Shown: positions 1-8,383, numbered from the stretch's first letter. The stretch is DNA of 64,000 nt from Opitutia bacterium (GCA_947475065.1 CANJLB010000008.1:35876-99875), one strand, 5' to 3'. Numbers and translations are program-made. The notes: a model not told the origin generated them from the sequence alone.

Positions 1-3
1 ACG

Positions 4-1014
4 ATGCTCGACACCCTCCTCGAAAAAAACCTTCTGCCCGACGCGTTCGTGCGTTTCGGCATCCGTCGCCTGCTTGCGAAGCGCCTGCGGGAGGAAGCCG
101 CCCGCTACGACCGCGCCGCCTATGTCGCCGACCTCAAGCTGCGCGCGCTCGCCGAGCAGACCGCCGCCGCCAACGAGCAGCACTACGAGGTTCCCACGCG
201 ATTCTATCAGCTTTGCCTTGGCCCGCGCCTGAAATACTCCGGCTGCCTCTATCCAACCGGTCGCGAGACGCTCGCCGAGGCCGAAGAGGCCATGCTCGCC
301 CTCTACGCCGGGCGCGCGCAACTCGCCGACGGCCAGCGCATCCTCGAACTCGGCTGCGGCTGGGGTTCGCTCTGCCTTTACAATGCGGAAAAATTTCCCC
401 GCGCCCGCATCACCGCGATTTCCAACTCCCGCACGCAGAAGGAGCACATTGACGCCGAGGCGAAGCGCCGCGGCCTCACCAACCTCGAAATCATCACCTG
501 TGACATCAATGTCTTCGACACCGCGCCAGCGCAGTTCGACCGCGTCGTTTCGGTGGAAATGTTTGAGCATCTTAAGAATTATCAGCGCCTTTTCGCCCAC
601 ATCGCCCGCTGGCTGAAGCCTGGCGGCCTGCTCTTCACGCATATTTTTACGCACTCACGCCTGAGCTACCATTTTGTCGCCCGCGACGCGTCCGACTGGA
701 TGGCACGGTATTTCTTCACTGGCGGCCAGATGCCGGCGCACGATTTGCTGCCCCAGTTTCAGGATGACCTCCGGCTGGTCTCAGACTGGAAGGTCAGCGG
801 CACGCACTACCGGCGCACAGCCGCGCATTGGCTGCAAAACATGGACGCCCACCATGCCGAAATCCTCCCGCTCTTCGCCACGACCTACGGCCAGGAATCT
901 GCGACCAAGTGGTGGGCCTACTGGCGCACCTTTTACCTGGCCTGTGCCGAGCTCTGGGGCTGCCGCAACGGCGAAGAGTGGCTCGTGAGCCACTATCTTT
1001 TTGCCAAACCATGA
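4..1014 (+). CDS. CFAS-family SAM-dependent methyltransferase
   Basis: Cytosolic methyltransferase of the cyclopropane-fatty-acyl-phospholipid synthase family, 336 aa. Family members transfer a methyl or methylene group from S-adenosylmethionine to lipid acyl chains. Visible are the NEQHYEVP stretch (residues 58-64), which matches the substrate-side HYD region, the SAM-binding glycine motif ELGCGWG at 115-121, and VSVEMFEHLKNY, which matches the family's MFEH active-site segment. It is somewhat shorter than E. coli Cfa because the N-terminal domain is reduced, as in the short environmental paralogues often found beside DUF1365, amine-oxidase or DUF1295 genes. A DUF1295 gene lies about 20 kb downstream here. 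The exact lipid substrate cannot be read from sequence. The ATG is the fourth base of the window, so upstream context is missing. Confidence 0.85.
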   Translation: MLDTLLEKNLLPDAFVRFGIRRLLAKRLREEAARYDRAAYVADLKLRALAEQTAAANEQHYEVPTRFYQLCLGPRLKYSGCLYPTGRETLAEAEEAMLALYAGRAQLADGQRILELGCGWGSLCLYNAEKFPRARITAISNSRTQKEHIDAEAKRRGLTNLEIITCDINVFDTAPAQFDRVVSVEMFEHLKNYQRLFAHIARWLKPGGLLFTHIFTHSRLSYHFVARDASDWMARYFFTGGQMPAHDLLPQFQDDLRLVSDWKVSGTHYRRTAAHWLQNMDAHHAEILPLFATTYGQESATKWWAYWRTFYLACAELWGCRNGEEWLVSHYLFAKP

Positions 1015-1068
1015 GAGCCGCCGATCTCGCGCCCGGATCAACCGCAGCTCCACCATTGGCCTTGAGCC

Positions 1069-1851
1069 TCACTTCATCGGCGAGAAATCCGTTGGAACCA
1101 GAAACACCGAGGCGGTCTGCGGGGAAAGGTTGTCCTTGCGCTCGGACTCGGCCTTGGCGGCCTGCCACTCGGGGTCGGCGCGGAACGCAGCCCATGAGGT
1201 GGTGGCGGCCTCACGGCCGGGGTAGGCCATGAAATAGACGAGCGTGGTGGCGGCACCCTTGTCGGCGTCGAGCGGGTGGAAGTAGGCGAGGCTGGTCATG
1301 CCGTGCTTGGCGAAGAGGCGCGTGGTGTGGTCGCGGAAGCGGGCGTCGAGCGCGGCGAGCTTTTCCGGCGGGACGGTGTAGGTGCGCAGCTCAAAGGCGC
1401 GCGCCGCGCTGCCGGCCCGCGTGGTCAGAAGCGCCGGCGAGTAGTCCGTAGGCGCGAGGAAGACCGACTCGGTTTTCGCCACGATGGCACCGCCTGCCTC
1501 GCTCGCAGCCTTGGCGGCCATCCACTCGGGGTCGGCGCGGAAGGCGGCCCACGACGCGACGGCGGCTTCGCGGTTGGCGTGCGCGAGCAGATAGACGAGT
1601 TTTTCGCCCGCGCCGTCCTTCGCCTCTGCCGGCACCCAGTAGCCGACGTTCACGATGCCATGTTTTGCAAAAAGCCGCACGGTATGATCGCGGAAGCGTG
1701 CGAGCACCTTGTCGAGGTTGCCCGGCGTGGCCGTGTAGGTGCGGAGCTCATAGACACGCGAGTCGGGCGCGGTTGCGGCGACCGGCTTCGGAGCGAGGGC
1801 GCAGCCAGCGGACATGATGAGCAGGACGAAGAGGGGCAGGGTGATTTTCAT
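1069..1851 (-). CDS. tandem-domain NIPSNAP family lipoprotein
   Basis: Predicted exported lipoprotein of 260 aa carrying two NIPSNAP domains. The N-terminus is a short hydrophobic signal ending in SAGC, a plausible lipobox. The first domain starts with RVYELRTYTATPGNLDKVL and the second with RAFELRTYTVPPEKLAAL. Both contain RFRDHT-RLFAKHG and a WAAFRADPEW block, so the protein is an internal duplication of a ferredoxin-like alpha-beta fold. NIPSNAP proteins have no agreed biochemical role; many bacterial ones are secreted and occur in plant-polymer degraders. It converges with the upstream methyltransferase gene, 54 bp away, and is transcribed away from the RMD-like gene. Confidence 0.85.
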   Translation of the reverse strand: MKITLPLFVLLIMSAGCALAPKPVAATAPDSRVYELRTYTATPGNLDKVLARFRDHTVRLFAKHGIVNVGYWVPAEAKDGAGEKLVYLLAHANREAAVASWAAFRADPEWMAAKAASEAGGAIVAKTESVFLAPTDYSPALLTTRAGSAARAFELRTYTVPPEKLAALDARFRDHTTRLFAKHGMTSLAYFHPLDADKGAATTLVYFMAYPGREAATTSWAAFRADPEWQAAKAESERKDNLSPQTASVFLVPTDFSPMK

Positions 1852-1940
1852 CGGAAAGGGGTGTGAGCGTCGGCGGTTTTCTGGCGCGAGTCAATGCGTG
1901 CCGGCGGCGGGTGGTGGCATAGTTTGACGTTTGTGGGTGG

Positions 1941-1967
1941 AGCGCGCCGGGACTGTCCCGGCGCGCT
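1941..1967. repeat. 27-bp perfect palindrome
   Basis: Arms AGCGCGCCGGGAC and GTCCCGGCGCGCT flank a single T. It lies between two divergently transcribed genes, so it is unlikely to be a terminator. It may be a REP-like element or a protein-binding dyad. Confidence 0.75.
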
Positions 1968-2092
1968 GTTCGAAATTCCCCAAATGTGTCTCCACCCGGC
2001 GGCGGCCTGGGCTTACGGCGGCAGCCTTGATCGGGACTCTCCCCGACAAAACCCTGATTGCCCTCCGCCGTTTCGTCCGCCACGTTCGTCCC

Positions 2093-2857
2093 ATGTTGAA
2101 GCGCGGCATCCTCATCGCCCTGCTGTTCGCGTCCGCTCTGGTCGGACGCGGGGCGGAGGATCTTGACGCCCTGCTCAAGCAGGGCCTCACCGCCGAGGTC
2201 AGGCTCGACCCCCGTGCGGCCCTCGTGTTCTTCCGTCAGGCCGACGCCGCCAAACCGGATGATCCGTTCATTCTGCAGAAAATCGCCCAGCAGCTTTCTG
2301 ACAGCACCTCGGTCGCGCCGCTTCCGGCCAAGGAGGAGCGGCGCCGCCTCGTCGGCGAGGCGCTCACCTACGCCCAACGCGCGGCCGCACTCGCGCCCAA
2401 GAACGCCCTCAACGTCCTTTCCGTCGCTATCTGCTATGGCAAGCTTGCGCTCGACTCCGGCACGCGCGCCAAGATCGAAAACTCCCGCCTCGTCAAACGC
2501 CACGCGGAGGAGGCGCTCGCGCTCGACGCCGCCTCCGACTGGGCGCACCACATCCTCGCGCGCTGGCACCTCGAGGTCGCCAGCCTCGGTTTCGCCGACC
2601 GCATCGCGCTCAAGGTGGTCTATGGCGGCCTGCCGTCCGCCACGGTGGCCGAGGCCATCGCCCATTTCCAGCGCGCCGCCGAACTCGCGCCCAAGCAGCC
2701 CTCGCATCACATCGAGCTCGCTTTCGCCCTGCTCGCCGCCAGCCGCAAGGCCGATGCCCGCCGGGAGTTTCAGGCGGGACTTGACCTGCCCGACTCGATG
2801 GTCGTGGACGCCGAAGCCAAGGAGCGCGCCCGCGCTGCTCTGGCGAAGCTGAAATAA
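2093..2857 (+). CDS. exported TPR protein resembling regulator of microtubule dynamics (RMD)
   Basis: A 254-aa protein with a signal peptide (MLKRGILIALLFASALVGRGA) followed by helical TPR-like repeats. The segment DWAHHILARWHLEVASLGFADR and the following GGLPSATVAEAIAHFQRAAELAP match the conserved part of the RMDN family, best known from animals but also present in bacteria. The function in bacteria is unknown; a periplasmic scaffolding role is inference. I chose the ATG at 2093 because it begins a clear signal peptide. The open frame extends upstream to 1931, but that extension has no sensible protein sequence and covers a palindrome. Confidence 0.75.
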   Translation: MLKRGILIALLFASALVGRGAEDLDALLKQGLTAEVRLDPRAALVFFRQADAAKPDDPFILQKIAQQLSDSTSVAPLPAKEERRRLVGEALTYAQRAAALAPKNALNVLSVAICYGKLALDSGTRAKIENSRLVKRHAEEALALDAASDWAHHILARWHLEVASLGFADRIALKVVYGGLPSATVAEAIAHFQRAAELAPKQPSHHIELAFALLAASRKADARREFQAGLDLPDSMVVDAEAKERARAALAKLK

Positions 2858-2908
2858 TTCCGCGAGCCCTGGGTCAAGGCCTTCCGGCGACGACGTCTCG
2901 GACCAGGC

Positions 2909-2924
2909 TACGAAGATTTTCGTT
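2909..2924. promoter_or_regulatory. BlaI-type operator 1
   Basis: Dyad TACGAA-GATT-TTCGTT, one mismatch from perfect. Its centre is 22 bp upstream of an almost identical dyad, which puts both on the same face of the helix. The right arm abuts the predicted -35 box of the downstream blaI-like gene. Confidence 0.65.
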
Positions 2925-2950
2925 GACAGCTACGAAATGCTTCGTATCTG
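2923..2950 (+). promoter_or_regulatory. sigma70-type promoter of the blaI-M56 operon
   Basis: TTGACA at 2923-2928, a 16-bp spacer and TATCTG at 2945-2950. Transcription would start near 2957, within a few bases of the ATG at 2959, so the message would be almost leaderless, consistent with the lack of a Shine-Dalgarno sequence. Both operator dyads overlap the promoter, as expected for autorepression. Confidence 0.6.
2931..2946. promoter_or_regulatory. BlaI-type operator 2
   Basis: Perfect dyad TACGAA-ATGC-TTCGTA lying between the -35 and -10 boxes. A bound BlaI-like dimer here would block RNA polymerase directly. Confidence 0.7.
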
Positions 2951-2958
2951 TTCGACGC

Positions 2959-3357
2959 ATGGCAGCAAAACCAATCCCGCCGGTCCCGCGCGCCACCGAG
3001 GCGGAGCATAAAATTTTGCAGGCGCTCTGGCGGCGGGGCCCGGCGACAGTGCGCGAGGTCTGGGCGGAGCTTGGCCGTGACGTGGGATACACCACCGTGC
3101 TCAAGCTCCTCCAGATCATGCTCGCCAAAAAACTTGTGCGCCGCGATGACACGCCGACCTCGCACATCTATGCCGCCGCCATGACCGAGGCCGAGATGCA
3201 GGCGCAGATGGTGGACGGCCTGATTGACCGCGTGTTTGGCGGCTCGGCCGGCCAGCTCGTGCTGCGTGCCCTCGCCGCCAAGCCCGTTTCTCCTCACGAA
3301 CTCCAGGCCATCCGCCAGCTCATCGCCCAAGCGGAGAGCCGCCCCAAAAAACCATGA
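2959..3357 (+). CDS. BlaI/MecI/CopY family transcriptional repressor
   Basis: A 132-aa winged-helix repressor of the penicillinase repressor family. Family members bind dyad operators as dimers and are inactivated by cleavage when a partner M56 peptidase senses a signal. The N-terminal half shows the typical pattern: ATEAEHKILQALWRRGPATVREVW, then GYTTVLKLLQIMLAKKLVRRD as recognition helix and wing, then HIYAA. The C-terminal part is a dimerisation helix region. I prefer the ATG at 2959 to the upstream in-frame ATG at 2923, because the upstream one falls inside the -35 box. The stop overlaps the start of the M56 gene by four bases, so the two are co-translated. The two dyads in front of it indicate autoregulation. 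The ligand sensed is unknown and need not be a beta-lactam. Confidence 0.9.
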   Translation: MAAKPIPPVPRATEAEHKILQALWRRGPATVREVWAELGRDVGYTTVLKLLQIMLAKKLVRRDDTPTSHIYAAAMTEAEMQAQMVDGLIDRVFGGSAGQLVLRALAAKPVSPHELQAIRQLIAQAESRPKKP

Positions 3358-5507
3358 ACCTCCTCATCGAACCCCTCGGTTGGACGCTCCTTCACACTCT
3401 CTGGCAGGGCACCCTGCTCGCCGTTGCGCTCCAGCTCGCCTGGCCGTTGCTCGCACGCCGCTCCGCTCAGCTGCGCTACGCCGCCGCCTGCCTCGCGCTC
3501 ACGCTCTTTGTGCTTGCTCCGCTGGTCACGTTCTCGGTCCTCCGCACCCGTGAATGGCTGGCTCCCACCCCCGAGCCGGCCGCCGTTGTCGTGCCCATGG
3601 CTGCGGCCACGTCGGGTGCCACCGTCGCCGTTGGGGAAACCTTGGCTGCCTCCACCACGGCCTCCGGCGCTGCGGTTCCTGTGCGGGCGGCCGCCCTCAC
3701 GCGCTTCGGTGCGGCCCTGCGCCCGCTGTTGCCATGGCTGGTTGCCGCGTGGTTGCTCGGTATAGCCCTTGGCGGACTGCGGCTCGCCTTGGCGTGGCGG
3801 CGTGTGCGCGGGCTGGCGCGTTCACTTTTCGCGCCGCTGCCCCGGGCGGTCGAGGTGCGGCTCAGCGAGCTGGCCTTCCGTCTTGGCCTGCGCCGCGCCG
3901 TGTGCGCGGGGCTGTCCGCTGCGGTTGATGTCCCGACCGTGGTCGGCTGGGCGCGGCCCGTTGTGCTCGTGCCGGCGGCGATGCTCGCCGGCCTGTCGCC
4001 CGCGCAGCTCGATGCGCTGTTGGCCCACGAACTCGCGCACATCCGCCGTCACGATTTTCTGGTCAACCTCTTCCAAGCGGTGGCCGAGGCGCTCTTTTTC
4101 TACCACCCGGGGGTCTATGCCATCAACCGCCGCATCCGCGCCGAGCGAGAAAACGCCTGTGACGACATCGCCGTCGGCGTGACCGGAGATGCTGTGGACT
4201 ATGCCCGCGCGCTTGCCACGCTGGAAGCCGCGCGCAGCACCGGCGCGCTCGCACTCGCCGCGTCGGGCGATGGCGAGCTGCTCACCCGGGTGCGCCGCCT
4301 GCTTGGCTTCACGCCCGCACACGGCGCGCGCACCATGCCGTTTGCCGGGGCCGTGCTCGCCGCGAGCGGGCTGTTCGTCACCGTCTTGCTGGCGCTGCTC
4401 GCCGCCGCATGTGCTCCGGCTTGGTCCGGCAAGCTGTATCAGGCCGAAGTGACGCTCTTGATCGGGCGGCCTGCCGACCAGCCCCTCACGGGGGCGAGCA
4501 CCGAGGAGCTGGCCACCGCCGTGAAGGTCATCGAGAGCCGCGCGGTCGCCACACGGGTGGCCGACCGCCTCAGGAGCAATTCGGGCATTGACGGCCGTTC
4601 CCTATTGGCCCCCTACGCCAGCGGCGCTCTGGCGGTAGAAATCCTGCTGCAGAACCGCTCTATAATCATCCAAGGCCAGAGCCGAGTCATCGCCATCCAA
4701 TACCGGCACCCCGACCGCCTGATCGCGGCCAAGGTCGCAAATTATTATGCCCAAGCCTATTTGGAGTACAAAGAGATCACCATTAACAAAGCCGACGTTA
4801 GCCTGGCCTCGGAATTAAAGCTGCGCGTGACTGATCAGGAAAGAAAGGTCGCGGCCGCCGAAAAGGCCATTGATGACTTTAAAAGGGCCAGCGGGAGCAT
4901 CTATTTGAACGATAAAAGCGACACCGTCAGAAAAACCCTGTACAGTTTTTCAACCAAGCTTGCCGAACAGCAGAGCGAGCTTAACCGGGCGACAAATTAC
5001 AGCAATCAGGTTGACCAGTATGTCAAGGAAGGGCGAGATTTGACAGAGCTGCCGGTTATTTCGACTGGGGCCATCAGCAGTTTGAAGGGACAAATCGCCT
5101 CGGCCAACATCGAGATCAAGCAAATGGAGGGTGTGTATGGACAATATTGGCCCGCTTTGATCGGGCTAAAAGAGGGACGCAAACAGATGGAGCAGGAGCT
5201 GAAGAACGCGGTGGCCAACGCCGTGGCGCTCGTTCATGCCAACGCGAGCAACGCGAGGGACAATTTGGAGGCAACCAAGGCCTTGATGCAAAAAGCCACG
5301 GAAGATGTCCGGCAATTGGACGGACTGGCGATTGAATACGACAGACTGGAACTGACAAAAAAAACCGCGATCAGCCTGCTGCAAGAATTGCAGAGCAAAC
5401 TGGCCAGCTTGACGCAAACTGCGTCTTTGTATCCGAGTGGGACCAGCATCCTTGACCTCGCGGTCCCGCCCGCCGAGGGCGACTACACCGCGCCGGCCCG
5501 ACACTAA
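3354..5507 (+). CDS. BlaR1/M56-type membrane metallopeptidase fused to a Wzz/GumC-like domain
   Basis: A 717-aa protein in two parts. Residues 1 to about 330 are an M56 (BlaR1/MecR1) sensor peptidase with several membrane segments, the zinc motif HELAH at 225-229 and the downstream ERENACDD segment that supplies the third ligand. A further membrane segment at about 330-355 leads into a region absent from ordinary M56 proteins: YQAEVTLLIG, then IESRAVATRVADRL, then IQYRHPDRLIAAKVANYYAQAYLEY, then a long coiled coil, ending ILDLAVPPAEGDYTAPARH. This order is that of polysaccharide co-polymerases (Wzz/GumC), but the second membrane helix and any kinase domain are missing. The C-terminal part is much AT-richer than the rest. 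The protein probably senses envelope status and cleaves BlaI. What the Wzz-like part contributes is unknown. Confidence 0.85.
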   Translation: MNLLIEPLGWTLLHTLWQGTLLAVALQLAWPLLARRSAQLRYAAACLALTLFVLAPLVTFSVLRTREWLAPTPEPAAVVVPMAAATSGATVAVGETLAASTTASGAAVPVRAAALTRFGAALRPLLPWLVAAWLLGIALGGLRLALAWRRVRGLARSLFAPLPRAVEVRLSELAFRLGLRRAVCAGLSAAVDVPTVVGWARPVVLVPAAMLAGLSPAQLDALLAHELAHIRRHDFLVNLFQAVAEALFFYHPGVYAINRRIRAERENACDDIAVGVTGDAVDYARALATLEAARSTGALALAASGDGELLTRVRRLLGFTPAHGARTMPFAGAVLAASGLFVTVLLALLAAACAPAWSGKLYQAEVTLLIGRPADQPLTGASTEELATAVKVIESRAVATRVADRLRSNSGIDGRSLLAPYASGALAVEILLQNRSIIIQGQSRVIAIQYRHPDRLIAAKVANYYAQAYLEYKEITINKADVSLASELKLRVTDQERKVAAAEKAIDDFKRASGSIYLNDKSDTVRKTLYSFSTKLAEQQSELNRATNYSNQVDQYVKEGRDLTELPVISTGAISSLKGQIASANIEIKQMEGVYGQYWPALIGLKEGRKQMEQELKNAVANAVALVHANASNARDNLEATKALMQKATEDVRQLDGLAIEYDRLELTKKTAISLLQELQSKLASLTQTASLYPSGTSILDLAVPPAEGDYTAPARH

Positions 5508-5647
5508 CGCAGAGGCCAAGTATCGCGGCGGGGGACTTGGGGGCATGGCAAGTCTGCGCCCCTGCATGCCCGCAGGCTGCCTCTATGGTTGCGGTGGGGA
5601 AAAACTTGGTCTGTGATACCAGCACCCAAAATTCCCCAACCCCCACC

Positions 5648-8383
5648 ATGAATCTGAACCGACGCGAATTTCTCACCCAATCGGGCGCGGCCACCGCCGC
5701 CTATGTCGCCGCCGGCCTGCTGCCTGCTCGCGCAGCCACCACCGCCCTGCCGGCCTCGGGCGCCGGCCGGGGGGTCGCCATCATCCGTGATCCCGCCGAC
5801 GCCGTGGCATCGGCCAAGCCCGTGCAATGGGCGACGGAGCAGCTGCGCTCGGCGCTCGCCGCACATGGCTTTGATGTGCGTCTCGTCGCACGGCCGGATG
5901 AGGCGCGGCCGGACGATTTCTGCGTGGTGGCATCCGGTGGCGTGGCGGCGGAGACATTGGTGAGCGGCTTTCGTGCCGCCCTGCCTGACGCGGCCGAGGC
6001 GCTCGCCATCGCTCCCGGCCGGCTGGGTACGCGGGAGGCGTTGCTGGCGCAGGGCCGGGACGCACACGGCCTGTCCTATGCGCTGACCGAAATTGCCGAC
6101 AACGTCACGCTCAGCGACAACCCGTTCGCTGCGTTGCGGCCCACCCAGGCCGTCGCCGAACGTCCGGCCAACGCCATCCGCAGCGTGATCCGGCTGGTCG
6201 TCAGCGAGGTTGAGGACAAGGGCTGGTTCAACGATCGCGCGTTCTGGACGAGCTACCTCTCGATGCTCGCGGCGCACCGCTTCAACCGCCTCAACCTCTC
6301 CTTCGGCCTTGGCTACGACGGCGGCTACGAGGGCGGCCTCGGCCTGCGCGACGGCTACCTGCATTTCACCTATCCCTTCCTCGTCAAGGTGCCGGGATAT
6401 GACGTCCGCGCGACCAACCTGCCCGACGCCGAGCGCGACCGCAACCTCGCCATGCTCCGCTTCATCAGCGACGAGGCCGCCGCGCGCGGTCTGGATTTTT
6501 TCATGGGCCTGTGGACGCACTCCTTCGAGTGGCCCAACAGCCCCAGCGCCAACCACCTCATCACCGGCCTCACGCCGCAGACGCACGCGCCGTATTGCCG
6601 CGACGCCCTTGCGATCATCCTCAAGGAATGCCCCAACATCACCGGCGTCACCTTCCGCATCCACGGCGAGAGCGGCGTGCCGGAGGGCAACTACGACCTG
6701 TGGAAAACTATTTTCAGCGGCCTCACGCTCAGCGGGCGCCGCCCCATCCTCGACCTGCACGCCAAGGGCATTGACCAGCCGACGATTGACGCCGCGATGA
6801 GCACCGGCCTGCCCGTCAGCATCGCGCCAAAGTTTTCCGCCGAGCACATGGGCCTGCCCTATCATCAGGCATCCATCCGCCAGAAGGAAATGCCCACGGG
6901 CCGACCCGGCACGGCGCAATACGCGGTGAGCGAGGGCGCGCGCAGCTTCACGCGCTACGGCTACGCCGACCTCATCGCCGCCGGCCGCAAGTACGGCCTC
7001 TACCACCGCATCTGGCCCGGCACGCAGCGGCTCCTGCTCTGGGGGGACCCGGAGTTCGCCGCCGCCTACTCGCGCGCGGGCTCGTTTGGCGGGACGGAAG
7101 GCGTGGAGATTTTCGACCCGCTCTCCTTTAAGGGCCGCAAAGGCTCCGGCCTGCCCGGCGGGCGCGACGGCTATGCCGACGCCACACTGCGCGCGCCCGG
7201 CGGCGATTTTGAGAAATACCGGTACGGCTACCGGCTCTGGGGCCGGATGTTTTACAACCCCGACACGTCTCCCGAAACCTGGCAGCGGCAGTTGCGCAAA
7301 GAATACGGCGACTACGGAGCGAGGACGCTAGAAAAGTCGCTCAGCCCTGCCAGTCGCATTCTGCCGCTCGTCACGAGCGCGCACTTGGTATCCGCCTCGA
7401 ACAACATGTATTGGCCGGAGCTGTATGTGAACATGTCCATCGTGAACACGTCGGGAGCCGCGCCGTTCAGCGACTCGGCCGACCCCAAGCGTTTCGGTGG
7501 CGTCAGCCCGCTCGACCCGCAGCTTTTCTACCGCGTGGACGATTACGCCGATGACCTGCTCAAAGGCACGGTCAGTGGCAAATACTCGCCAGTTGAGGTT
7601 GCCCAATGGCTGGAAACTCTCGCGCAGCTTGCCCAAGCTCCGATCATGAGCGTAAGCGTCTCCTTTGTGTGGCCCTTTGTTCGCGACAGCGTAGACGTGC
7701 TTGCTCAGGCTTACCTCGGTCTTTTCTTCGCACAAAAATTCCGGGCTGGGGTGCTCTATCGCCTCTTCGAGCACACCGGAGACGGCACCGCATTGGCTGC
7801 CGCCGTGCAAAGCTACCAGTCGGCGCGCGCAAATTGGACCTATCTCGTTCGAGTGACAAAATCCTATGTCGCTGACTTGTCATGGGGCGACGCTTGGTAT
7901 CAGCACGGCCATTGGGCGGATCATATCACGCGGATTGACGAGGACATCGTGGCGATGCAGGCCAAGACGGCTCCCGCCAGCGCCGCGAACCCCACGCCGG
8001 AAAAAACCGCCGCGCTCATCAAGCTCGTGCAGGCCGGCGCACCCACGCGCCCGGCCCCCGGCGTGACGCACACACCACCCGCAGCGTTCCGCCCCGATCA
8101 GCCCGTCGTGCTCACCCTTGCGTCCGCCACCGGACAGACGCTGCCGAAGGAGGCGACGCTGCACTACCGCCACGCCAACCAAGCCGAGTTCTGGCGGTCC
8201 GCCCCAATGGCACGCGACGGCTCCGGCTTCCGCGCGGCCATCCCCGCCGAGTATGCCAACTCGCCCTTTCATCTGACCTATTATTTCGAACTGAACCACG
8301 GTACCGACGTGCCCGCGCTGTTTCCCGGTTTGGCCGCCAACCTCGCCAACCAACCCTACTGCCTGCTCCTCCGCGCGACGTAG
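5648..8383 (+). CDS. Tat-exported glycoside-hydrolase-like protein
   Basis: A 911-aa exported protein. The ATG at 5648 starts a twin-arginine signal (MNLNRREFLTQSGAATAAYVAA). Residues about 30-160 form an alpha/beta domain with the ALAAHGF...GRDAHGLSYALTEIAD pattern seen at the N-terminus of GH20, GH67, GH84 and GH115 enzymes. The central part has TIM-barrel-like stretches (AHRFNRLNLSFG, ITGVTFRIHGESGVPEGNYDLW, RRPILDLHAKGI), with the Glu of RIHGESG a candidate catalytic acid. A helical region and a C-terminal beta domain follow. I cannot assign a family or substrate; action on plant or microbial glycans is inference from the fold and the nearby pectin cluster. The open frame reaches back to 5537, but only the downstream ATG gives a signal peptide. 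Confidence 0.65.
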   Translation: MNLNRREFLTQSGAATAAYVAAGLLPARAATTALPASGAGRGVAIIRDPADAVASAKPVQWATEQLRSALAAHGFDVRLVARPDEARPDDFCVVASGGVAAETLVSGFRAALPDAAEALAIAPGRLGTREALLAQGRDAHGLSYALTEIADNVTLSDNPFAALRPTQAVAERPANAIRSVIRLVVSEVEDKGWFNDRAFWTSYLSMLAAHRFNRLNLSFGLGYDGGYEGGLGLRDGYLHFTYPFLVKVPGYDVRATNLPDAERDRNLAMLRFISDEAAARGLDFFMGLWTHSFEWPNSPSANHLITGLTPQTHAPYCRDALAIILKECPNITGVTFRIHGESGVPEGNYDLWKTIFSGLTLSGRRPILDLHAKGIDQPTIDAAMSTGLPVSIAPKFSAEHMGLPYHQASIRQKEMPTGRPGTAQYAVSEGARSFTRYGYADLIAAGRKYGLYHRIWPGTQRLLLWGDPEFAAAYSRAGSFGGTEGVEIFDPLSFKGRKGSGLPGGRDGYADATLRAPGGDFEKYRYGYRLWGRMFYNPDTSPETWQRQLRKEYGDYGARTLEKSLSPASRILPLVTSAHLVSASNNMYWPELYVNMSIVNTSGAAPFSDSADPKRFGGVSPLDPQLFYRVDDYADDLLKGTVSGKYSPVEVAQWLETLAQLAQAPIMSVSVSFVWPFVRDSVDVLAQAYLGLFFAQKFRAGVLYRLFEHTGDGTALAAAVQSYQSARANWTYLVRVTKSYVADLSWGDAWYQHGHWADHITRIDEDIVAMQAKTAPASAANPTPEKTAALIKLVQAGAPTRPAPGVTHTPPAAFRPDQPVVLTLASATGQTLPKEATLHYRHANQAEFWRSAPMARDGSGFRAAIPAEYANSPFHLTYYFELNHGTDVPALFPGLAANLANQPYCLLLRAT

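Noticed and set aside
1931..2092. Upstream extension of the RMD-like protein
   Set aside because: It includes the 27-bp palindrome and lacks protein character; the ATG at 2093 starts a signal peptide.
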